DNA from: Candidatus Aalborgicola danicus
GTDB taxonomy: Bacteria > Pseudomonadota > Gammaproteobacteria > Burkholderiales > Burkholderiaceae_C
Length of the DNA stretch: 64,000 nucleotides
Assembly: GCA_016703945.1 (NCBI GenBank)
Contig: JADJBC010000059.1
Location: 1-64,000, forward strand
Direction: 5' to 3'
Each line of letters opens with the position of its first letter. The first letter of the stretch is position 1. This document shows positions 10,508-17,708 of this stretch, piece after piece. Position numbers and translations under genes: made by a program. The notes under the pieces are model-generated. The model searched no databases. It was not told the DNA's origin and saw only the letters and a program-made list of their open reading frames with translations.

Positions 10508-11802
10508 CAAGTCGAAACCCGCGCAAGTACCCAAGCTCCGTTTCCCTGAGTTTCAACAGGCAGGGGAGTGGACAACAGAAAAGCTCGGTTCGTTGGTGTC
10601 AATCAGCACAGAAAAAGTGGGCAACAACAACTGTGTTCCGATGAGCATTACATCCGGCGTTGGGCTTGTCAGCCAGGAAGACAAGTTTGGGCGAGTCATC
10701 GCAGGCGATTCCTACAAGAATTACTTGCTTCTGAAGCCTTTTGACTTTGCGTACAACAAGAGTGCTACCAAAGAGTATCCAGAAGAGATTCCTCACGCTG
10801 TACAACGGAGTAAAACTCGCAGCTGTGCCAAACAGCATATTCACCTGCTTCCGGGTCAATGGGACTTCTCCTTATCCGCCGTATCTGAAATACCTGTTTG
10901 CCGGAAACTTGCATGGCCAATGGTTACGAAAATTCATCCAGGTCGGCGCTCGTGCTCACGGCTCATTGAGCATTAACGATGGTGACCTGCTTGCGCTGCC
11001 GGTCCCATTACCCAGTGGGCAGTCATCGCTGAAGGAGCAACAGAAAATCGCCGATTGCCTGAGTTCCTTGGACGAACTGATCGCTGCGCAAGCCCGCAAA
11101 GTGGACGCGCTCAAGACCCATAAAAAAGGACTGATGCAGCAGCTCTTCCCCCGCGAAGTCGAGACCCAACCGCGTCTACGGCTTCCAGAGTTTCGGGATG
11201 CTAGGGGAGTGGGAAGAGACAAAACTTGGGGACTACTTCGATCCCATTCGAAATGGTTTTGTCGGAACCGCCACGCCCTATTACACGACGAGCGAAGGTG
11301 TTCGATACCTCCAAGGTCGGAACATCAAGCAAGGGAGGATTGAAGCCGACAACCTTATTTTCATTACCAGTGACTTCCACAATCGGCAGCGTAAGTCACA
11401 CCTCAAAACAGGTGACATCTTGATGGTTCAATCAGGGCATGTTGGAGAGTGTGCCGTCGTTGGACCTGATTTCGCTGGAGCCAACTGCCACGCCCTAGTT
11501 ATTCTCACCCCGAGGCGGAAGCTAAGTTCGGAGTTCTTTAGGCACTATTTCTATGCACCAATCGGTGAACTTGCGATCTTCAAATTACGACCGGCAACAC
11601 AATCAAACACATTTTGGCTAGTGAGTTGAAGACTTTGCCTGTGTTTGTTCCAGGATTGGCCGAACAACACCGCATCGCCGACTGCCTCAATTCCCTCGAC
11701 ACCCTTATCACCGCCGCCACCCAAGAACTCGAAACCTTCAAGACCCACAAAAAAGGGCTGATGCAGCAGATTTTTCCCTCGGCGGAGGCGGTTGAGGCAT
11801 GA
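10500..11802 (+). pseudogene. hsdS: Type I R-M specificity subunit HsdS, frameshifted
   Basis: The subunit that recognises the DNA target. It starts with ATG at 10500 inside the hsdR end. Two target-recognition domains are each followed by the family's conserved helical repeat: KIADCLSSLDELIAAQARKV ending THKKGLMQQLFP (about 11045-11150) and RIADCLNSLDTLITAATQEL ending THKKGLMQQIFP (about 11670-11775). This gives the usual TRD1-CR1-TRD2-CR2 order over about 430 residues. Frame changes are needed near 10790, 11205 and 11590-11600. The stop overlaps the prrC start by 4 bp (ATGA type), so translation was coupled. Confidence 0.8.
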
Positions 11803-12991
11803 GCGATAACCCCAAGATTCATCGATTCACCAGCCTGCGTAATCTCGCTACCCGGCTGCGTGATGACCTCAATGGCGGCAACCAAGACTTTGTGCTGCTT
11901 TACGCCTACAACGGCACCGGCAAAACCCGGCTGTCGATGGAGTTCAAAGACGCGGGCAAGCGCAAAAACAAGGGCCAGCCCGACACGCTGTATTTCAATG
12001 CCTTCACCGAAGACCTGTTCTCCTGGGACAACGACCTGGAGAACGACAGCGAGCGGCGGTTGCACATCAACACGGATTCAAAGTTCTTCAAGGGTTTGAA
12101 GGACTTGGCTCTGGATGAGCGCATTGGCTACTACCTGGGGCGCTATGCAGACTTTCTGTTCGATATTGATTACGACCAGTGGACGATCAGCTTTCGCAAG
12201 GGCGGGATGCTCACCATATCAAGGTATCCCGTGGCGAAGAAAACATCTTCATCTGGTGCGTGTTTATGGCGATTTGCGAGCGCGTGATTGACGGGCTGGA
12301 AACCTATGCGTGGGTGAAGTACCTCTACATTGATGACCCCATAACCTCGCTGGACGACAACAACGCCATTGCGGTTGCCAGTGATATGGCCAAGCTGCTG
12401 CGCAAGGCCAAGGGCAGAACCTGGCCGGAAATAGTGGTGGCAGATGGACCGAGTGAGACCGACAGTCACTTGCCACGCATGGTGCCAGCGCCGATCAAGG
12501 CAGTGGTTTCATCCCATCACGCTCTGTTCTTCAATGTGGTGTGCAATGAGCTGAAGAAGGACGCACACAAGAAGTACCTGCTGCAGCGCCCAGAGCGCGG
12601 CACGACCTACACGTTGCGCGCCACGGATGACGCGCCGTTTTTTCACCACGTCTCGATGCTAGCGGAGCTTCAAAGGGCTGCGCAAGGCGGCATGCTTTAC
12701 ACCTACCACTTCAATATGCTGCGCAGCATTTTGGAGAAGACCGCCACCTTCTTTGGGCGTGATGACTTTTCGGCCTGCATTCACGGGCTGAATGATGCAG
12801 ACCTTTTTTCCCGTGCGCTCAACCTGCTGAGCCACGGCAAGTACGACATTTACCAGCCATCGGAAATGGTGGATGACAACAAGCAGTTGTTCAGGAAAAT
12901 TCTTGATGCGTTTTTAGGACGATACGAGTTCGTCCTGCCCGACATATTTGAGGTGCCAGCCAAGAAGAAAGCTGGAGTGGCTACAGCATGA
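11799..12991 (+). pseudogene. prrC: PrrC-type anticodon nuclease, one frameshift
   Basis: Latent tRNA anticodon nuclease that is held inactive by a type I R-M complex and released when a phage attacks that complex. An ABC-like NTPase half shows Walker A LLYAYNGTGKTRLSMEFKD, then TLYFNAFTEDLFSWDNDLEN, a signature-like IKVSRGEENIFIW, and the Walker B/D-loop YIDDPITSLDDNN. The nuclease half contains MLRSILEKTATFFG and LLSHGKYD. These line up with the reported PrrC catalytic Arg320, Glu324 and His356: Arg codon 12722, Glu 12734, His 12833, spacing 4 and 37 residues. The length, about 397 residues, matches PrrC. One base is missing near 12200-12208 (between SFRKG and DAHHIKVS). If that shift is real the toxin is dead; if it is an error the toxin looks fully active. 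Confidence 0.85.
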
Positions 12992-13027
12992 TTGGCGCAT
13001 CCTTATACGACTGGGCAAGCGGTGTTT

Positions 13028-13054
13028 CAGTTGTCAAGCATTGGTTGACAACTG
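13028..13054. promoter_or_regulatory. 27-bp palindrome upstream of dinD (candidate operator)
   Basis: CAGTTGTCAA and TTGACAACTG form a perfect 10-bp inverted repeat around a 7-bp centre. No T run follows, so it is not an obvious terminator. With the second TTGAC dyad at 13081-13097 it resembles a regulator binding region between prrC and dinD. Confidence 0.5.
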
Positions 13055-13080
13055 CTGCCGAGGTGCGTCAAAGGTCAACC

Positions 13081-13116
13081 GTCAAGAAATCCTTGACAGT
13101 TCAAATTCACGAAAAA
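13081..13116 (+). promoter_or_regulatory. Candidate dinD-hsdM promoter overlapping a second palindrome
   Basis: GTCAAG-AAATC-CTTGAC is an inverted repeat whose right arm supplies a perfect -35 hexamer (TTGACA, 13093-13098). A weak -10 (AGATAA/GATAAA) lies 17-18 bp downstream. A protein bound to the dyad would block this promoter. A good GGAGG ribosome site precedes the dinD ATG at 13142. Confidence 0.4.
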
Positions 13117-13141
13117 GATAAAAGCCAGCGGAGGAAACACT

Positions 13142-14005
13142 ATGGATGAACAACTAAAAGCCTTGCAAACCAGCCTGGAAGCCGGCGCCCAGCGTGCCGA
13201 TGCTGAAGGTATTGAATTTTGGTTCGCCCGAGATTTGCAAACGCCCTTGGGTTATGCCCGCTGGGAGAACTTTCAAACCGCCATCCAGCGCGCCATGCAG
13301 TCGTGTGAAGCCTCTGGACATGCAGTTTTGGATCATTTTCGTGGCGTCACGAAAATGATCGCCCTTGGCAAGGGCGGCGAGAGGGAAATTGATGATTTCA
13401 TGCTCACCCGCTATGCCTGCTACCTGATTGCCCAAAACGGCGACTCGCGGAAGCAGGAAATTGCCTTTGCGCAAACCTACTTTGCGGTACAAACCCGCAA
13501 GCAAGAGCTGATTGAAGACCGAATGCGCCTGCAAGCGCGCATGGAAGCCCGCGATAGGCTCAAGGAATCTGAAAAAGCTCTCTCGAAAAACATTTACGAG
13601 CGTGGTGTGGATGATGCCGGGTTTGGCCGCATTCGCTCGCGGGGTGACCAGGCGCTATTTGGTGGCCACACCACGCTAGCCATGAAGAACAAATACGGCA
13701 TTGTGGCCAGCCGCCCACTGGCTGACTTTTTGCCAACGCTGACCATTGCAGCCAAAAACCTGGCTACCGAAATGACCAACCACAACGTGCAGCAAGAGAA
13801 CTTGCGCGGCGAACCTGCCATTACGCATGAGCATGTGAAGAACAACGAAAGCGTACGCGACATGCTGGGGCAGCGTGGCATTCAGCCGGAAAAGCTGGCT
13901 GCTGAAGAAGACTTGAAGAAACTCGAACGCAGGGTCAAAACAGAAGACAAGAAGTTGGCCGAGCGCACCAAAACGCTTCCACCGCCACAAGACGGCAAGC
14001 AATAA
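13142..14005 (+). CDS. dinD: DinD-like DNA damage-inducible protein
   Basis: An intact 287-residue protein resembling E. coli DinD, an SOS-induced protein reported to inhibit RecA filament function. The N-terminal BRO-N-like half shows IEFWFARDLQTPLGYARWEN, and further on DDFMLTRYACYLIAQNGDSR and FAQTYFAVQTRKQELIEDR, all recognisable from DinD. A charged middle region and a C-terminal helical segment rich in Lys/Glu (about 255-285) follow. There is no LexA-type CTG-N10-CAG box in the 150 bp upstream; two TTGAC palindromes are there instead. The gene ends 2 bp before hsdM, so the two are one transcription unit. Its place between prrC and hsdM suggests a role linked to the restriction system, perhaps alleviation, but that is inference. 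Confidence 0.8.
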   Translation: MDEQLKALQTSLEAGAQRADAEGIEFWFARDLQTPLGYARWENFQTAIQRAMQSCEASGHAVLDHFRGVTKMIALGKGGEREIDDFMLTRYACYLIAQNGDSRKQEIAFAQTYFAVQTRKQELIEDRMRLQARMEARDRLKESEKALSKNIYERGVDDAGFGRIRSRGDQALFGGHTTLAMKNKYGIVASRPLADFLPTLTIAAKNLATEMTNHNVQQENLRGEPAITHEHVKNNESVRDMLGQRGIQPEKLAAEEDLKKLERRVKTEDKKLAERTKTLPPPQDGKQ

Positions 14006-14007
14006 CC

Positions 14008-15351
14008 ATGACTGAACAAAACCAAAAACAACTGGGCTTGTGGAGCAGCATTGCCAACATGGCCCGCACCCAAAGTGATGAGCTGCTCAACACGCTGCAG
14101 GCGGGTTTCAAGTACATCGAGACCGAGTCTTTTGAGAGCACGTTTCAGGGCTTGTTTTCTGAAATTGACCTGGGTTCGTCCAAGCTGGGCAAAGGCTACC
14201 CAGAGCGCAACGCCAAGCTGTGCATCATCATCAAAAAGATTGCCGATGGGCTGGCAGAGTTCTCTGACAAATTGGACACCTTGGGTGACGCCTATGAGTA
14301 TCTGATTGGCCAGTTTGCCGCTGGCTCCGGCAAAAAGGCGGGCGAGTTTTATACGCCACAGCAAATCTCCGACATTCTCTCCACCATCGTGACGCTAGAC
14401 AGCCAGGAGCCCAAGACTGGGGTAAAGCAGCGGCTGGAAAGCGTGATGGATTTTGCGTGCGGCTCAGGTTCGCTGCTGCTGAACGTCCGCAAAAAGACCA
14501 AGGAAGCTGGCGGCACCATTGGCAGGATTTACGGGCAAGAAAAGAACATCACCACCTACAACCTGGCGCGCATGAACATGCTGCTGCACGGGGTGAAGGA
14601 CACCGAGTTTGAAATCTTCCACGGCGACACGCTCACGAACGACTGGGACATTTTGCGCGAGCTGAACCCAGCCAAAAAACCCGCCTTTGACGCCATCGTG
14701 GCCAATCCTCCCTTCAGTTACCGCTGGGAACCGACAGAGGCAATGGGCGACGATGTGCGCTTCAAAAACCACGGCCTGGCCCCCAAGTCGGCGGCTGACT
14801 TTGCGTTTTTGCTGCACGGTTTTCATTTCCTGAAAGATGAAGGCGTGATGGCCATCATCCTGCCGCATGGCGTGCTGTTCCGTGGCGGGGCGGAAGAGCG
14901 CATCCGCAAGAAGCTTTTGATTGATGGCCACATTGACACGGTGATTGGCCTGCCGTCCAACCTGTTTTATTCCACCGGCATACCGGTGTGCATATTGGTG
15001 CTGAAGAAGTGCAAGAAGCCGGATGACGTGCTGTTCATCAACGCGGCCGAGCACTTTGTCAAAGGCAAACGCCAGAACCAGCTGACGGACGAGAACATTG
15101 CCAAGATCATCAGGACCTACCAGTTCCGCGAGGAAGAGGCGCGTTATTCACGTCGGGTGGGGATGGCAGAGATTGAGAAAAACGAGTTCAACCTGAACAT
15201 CTCGCGCTATATCAGCACAGCGGTGGGTGAGGCGGAGATTGATCTGGAGGCCACGCATGGCGAATTGGCTGAGATTGAAAAAACCATTGCGGCGGCAAAG
15301 CACAAGCACAATGAGTTTCTAACAGAGTTGGGCTTGAGCCCGTTGCCATAA
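14008..15351 (+). CDS. hsdM: Type I R-M methyltransferase subunit HsdM, apparently lacking its N-terminal domain
   Basis: N6-adenine methyltransferase subunit. SAM motif I is MDFACGSGSLLLNVR (about residues 148-162) and the catalytic NPPF motif IV is AIVANPPFSYRWEP (about 229-242). The EFYTPQQISDILSTIV segment and the C-terminal FNLNISRYIS block are typical of HsdM. The product is 447 residues, while this subfamily is usually near 500-540. The usual first residues MTEQNQKQLG are present but run straight into LWSSIANMARTQ, which in relatives I recall comes about 90-100 residues later. The HsdM_N helical domain is therefore missing through an apparent in-frame deletion at about 14037. Catalytic motifs remain, but contact with HsdS/HsdR and DNA is probably affected. 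Confidence 0.8.
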   Translation: MTEQNQKQLGLWSSIANMARTQSDELLNTLQAGFKYIETESFESTFQGLFSEIDLGSSKLGKGYPERNAKLCIIIKKIADGLAEFSDKLDTLGDAYEYLIGQFAAGSGKKAGEFYTPQQISDILSTIVTLDSQEPKTGVKQRLESVMDFACGSGSLLLNVRKKTKEAGGTIGRIYGQEKNITTYNLARMNMLLHGVKDTEFEIFHGDTLTNDWDILRELNPAKKPAFDAIVANPPFSYRWEPTEAMGDDVRFKNHGLAPKSAADFAFLLHGFHFLKDEGVMAIILPHGVLFRGGAEERIRKKLLIDGHIDTVIGLPSNLFYSTGIPVCILVLKKCKKPDDVLFINAAEHFVKGKRQNQLTDENIAKIIRTYQFREEEARYSRRVGMAEIEKNEFNLNISRYISTAVGEAEIDLEATHGELAEIEKTIAAAKHKHNEFLTELGLSPLP

Positions 15352-15370
15352 CCTTAATTTGCTTCCTGCC

Positions 15371-15527
15371 ATGAAAGAGTCCCAACACACCGAGTGGAAA
15401 GAGTCCTGGCGCGACGACTACCCGCCCACGCAGTACCTGCGCAGCGGTGGCACAGTTGGAGGGCGATGCTGCGCGCTGGCAGCCGCTACTGGCTGCGTTT
15501 GACCGGTTTGTGTGCCGGTACCAATAA
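15371..15527 (+). pseudogene. Remnants of a Schlafen/AlbA_2-type ATP-binding protein gene and another reading frame
   Basis: ATG at 15371 opens with MKESQHTEWKESWRDDY, which is how many AlbA_2 (divergent AAA_4) putative transcriptional regulators found beside type I R-M genes begin. It breaks off at once. In another frame 15450-15527 reads AQLEGDAARWQPLLAAFDRF, then VCRYQ and a stop, like the tail of a different protein. I read this as two gene ends left by a deletion, immediately after hsdM. Confidence 0.4.
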
Positions 15528-15543
15528 GTCTTGAACTAAATGT

Positions 15544-15591
15544 GCCTCCAGCCCACGTGGAATATGCGTAAGCAGCTATTATTTTTATAGC
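15544..15591 (-). repeat. 49-bp dispersed repeat, copy B
   Basis: Minus-strand order: GCTAT-7 nt-ATAGC-TGCTTACGCA-7 nt-CGTGGGCTGGAGGC. It overlaps the 3' end of the next gene, and its first arm supplies the TAA stop of the alpha/beta hydrolase. It sits at the end of the PHB operon. Confidence 0.75.
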
Positions 15592-16463
15592 AACTTGGGC
15601 GAACAGGCAGCAATAAAGGCCGCCACCGGTTCAAGTTGCGCAGGCACATTGAGCGCCGGTGCATGCCCGCAACCCGGTACCTCCATCACCTGCAGTCGCC
15701 CGGCCAGTCCGGGGCCCCGGTGTCGCATGGCCTCTATCGTCTCATCCAGCACCAGGTCCGACTCCACGCCATGCAGGCATAACACCGGGACTTGCAGGGC
15801 ATCGTAGTGGTGCCAGATTTCGTAGTCGCTCGGGTGGCTGCTGAACTGCTGCACCATGGCGGGGTCGTAGTGTGGCGCTACGCGGCCATCGGGCAAGCGC
15901 CGGGTGGAGGTTTCGGTCAGTCGGCGCCATTGGGCATCGCTCACCCACCCATAGGGCTTGTAGACCTGGCGGAAAAAGGCCTCCAGTTCCAGCACAGTGT
16001 CGAACGCGGGCGGGTTTCCTGCATATTGGCGAATGCGTTCAATCGCCGGTGGCGCCAATGAGGGCGCATTGTCGTTCAGCGTCAGACTCAGGATGCGCTT
16101 GGGCATCGTCGGCTCAAACAGGCCCGACGCGCACACCGTGCCGATCGCCCCACCCATGGACGTGCCCACCCAATGGGCCTGCCCGATGCCGAGCTGATCG
16201 AACAACTGCGCAGCAATGCGCGCATAAAACGCCAGGCAGTATTCGTACTCGGGCCGTTGGCTCCACTGGCTGAGACCACGGCCGATGCTGTCTGGGCAAA
16301 TGACGCGGTAGTTAGGGGCCAGGTGCTCGGCCAGTTCGTCCATGTCGCGCCCGGTGCGCGCCAACCCATGCCAGGCCACCACCACCGGTGCGTCCGCATA
16401 GCCCCACTCGGTGTAGTGGATTTCCAGACCGGCGCAGGTGATGAAGTGGGATTGGAAGGACAT
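15585..16463 (-). CDS. Alpha/beta hydrolase
   Basis: A 292-residue cytosolic alpha/beta hydrolase without signal peptide. The oxyanion region is VVVAWHGLARTGRDMDELA, the nucleophile elbow is WVGTSMGGAIG (Ser102), the acid is in GVESDLVLDE and the His in GCGHAPALN near the C-terminus. It is the last gene of the PHB operon, 69 bp after a substrate-binding protein gene. From context it may cleave 3-hydroxybutyrate dimers or short oligomers after uptake, but the fold alone does not show this. Its stop codon lies inside repeat copy B. Confidence 0.8.
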   Translation of the reverse strand: MSFQSHFITCAGLEIHYTEWGYADAPVVVAWHGLARTGRDMDELAEHLAPNYRVICPDSIGRGLSQWSQRPEYEYCLAFYARIAAQLFDQLGIGQAHWVGTSMGGAIGTVCASGLFEPTMPKRILSLTLNDNAPSLAPPAIERIRQYAGNPPAFDTVLELEAFFRQVYKPYGWVSDAQWRRLTETSTRRLPDGRVAPHYDPAMVQQFSSHPSDYEIWHHYDALQVPVLCLHGVESDLVLDETIEAMRHRGPGLAGRLQVMEVPGCGHAPALNVPAQLEPVAAFIAACSPKLL

Positions 16464-16532
16464 GGCAATCAGTTTCTTCAGGAACCAAAGTGACGCGAGG
16501 GCGCAAACATGGCGGTATGTATACCGGAATGC

Positions 16533-17690
16533 TCAGCGCAGCAGTTTTCCGGACGTACCAATCACCGTCACTTCGACAAAGCGCGAACCAATGCGGTTGC
16601 TGGGTGAATAGTTGACGCTGGTACCGCCAAGGTCAAAGTTATCCATGCTCTCCAGGGCTTTGACGAGTTTGGCGCGGGTTGGCGCAGGGCCGGCGCGGCG
16701 TAGGCCCTCCACCAAAACCTTGGCACCCAGAAACTCTTCAAAGCTGGTGTAACTGACGGGAACGCCGCCACCGTATTTTTTCATCAGTGACTGGTATTCA
16801 CGAACCACGGGTTTGCCCGCTGCAAAAGGAAACGCAACCACCTGCGAAATCCCCAGACCATGGACCGCCTTCAAACCTGCCAGTTTGACCAGCTCGGCAG
16901 GGTCAACCACCGAGATGTTGTACAACTGGCCGCCACCACCGGCCGCGCGGTACTGTTTGGCAAATGCGGCGGTTGAACGGTTGACTGAAATCATGATGAT
17001 GGCCTGCGGATCGGTGGCCTTGATTTGTTTCACAGCCTCTTGCACCTCATCCGTGTTGCGCTCATACGAGGCCGTACCGACCAGCTTCAGCTTGCGCTTG
17101 GCGACGGCCGCTTCCACGCCGGCCAGGCCCGCCTTGCCAAAGGCATCGTTCTGGTACATGACCGCAATGCGTGTCATGCCCAGCGTGGCTGCCTGGTGCA
17201 CCATGTGTTCAGTCTCGTCAACATACCCTGCCCTCACATGGAAGATGTAGGGGTTGAAGGGGCTGCGCAAGGCCTCACCACCGGTGTAGGGGGCCACCAG
17301 GGGCGCCCCACCCACATCCAGAATGCCGTCGGTCAGCAGTTTGCTGATGTTGGCGGTGCCAGCAAAACCAAACAGTGCAATCACCTCGGGGTTGACCAGG
17401 GCTTCTCGGGTCAGGCGCACGGTTTCGTCGACCTTGTAGCCGTCGTCCAGCACCGTGTGTTTGATCTTGGCACCATGCACACCCCCTTGCGCATTGATCC
17501 AATCAAAGTAAATCTTGCCGCCGAGCACCATTTGCTGGCCGGTGCTGGCCAAGACCCCGGTCAACGGAGCCACTTGGACCACGGTGACCTCGGCCGGGTT
17601 CGCCGCTGAGGCCACCAGGCCACCAAGGCCCAGTGTCAGCAGCGCAAAACCCTGGCGCAAGCATGTTATGAACTTGGAAGAATGTGTCAT
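16533..17690 (-). CDS. ABC transporter substrate-binding protein, branched-chain amino acid type (second of two)
   Basis: A 385-residue periplasmic type I binding protein (Peripla_BP_6). A signal peptide (FALLTLGLGGLVASAANPAE) precedes VTVVQVAPLTGVLASTGQQM and GGKIYFDWINAQGGVHGAKI. Later markers are VMYQNDAFGKAGLAGVEAAV and YTSFEEFLGAKVLVEGLRRA. It follows the 3HB-oligomer hydrolase by 18 bp and shares the operon with livHMGF-type genes that lie upstream. The other binding protein of the locus (25220-26428) is only distantly similar, so the importer probably serves two ligands or two forms of one. Ligands such as 3-hydroxybutyrate or its oligomers are inferred from neighbours only. Confidence 0.85.
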   Translation of the reverse strand: MTHSSKFITCLRQGFALLTLGLGGLVASAANPAEVTVVQVAPLTGVLASTGQQMVLGGKIYFDWINAQGGVHGAKIKHTVLDDGYKVDETVRLTREALVNPEVIALFGFAGTANISKLLTDGILDVGGAPLVAPYTGGEALRSPFNPYIFHVRAGYVDETEHMVHQAATLGMTRIAVMYQNDAFGKAGLAGVEAAVAKRKLKLVGTASYERNTDEVQEAVKQIKATDPQAIIMISVNRSTAAFAKQYRAAGGGGQLYNISVVDPAELVKLAGLKAVHGLGISQVVAFPFAAGKPVVREYQSLMKKYGGGVPVSYTSFEEFLGAKVLVEGLRRAGPAPTRAKLVKALESMDNFDLGGTSVNYSPSNRIGSRFVEVTVIGTSGKLLR

Positions 17691-17708
17691 GGTGGTGTGC
17701 TTCCAGGG

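Noticed and set aside
13000..13141. LexA (SOS) box upstream of dinD
   Set aside because: No CTG-N10-CAG type site is present; the TTGAC palindromes do not fit the LexA consensus.
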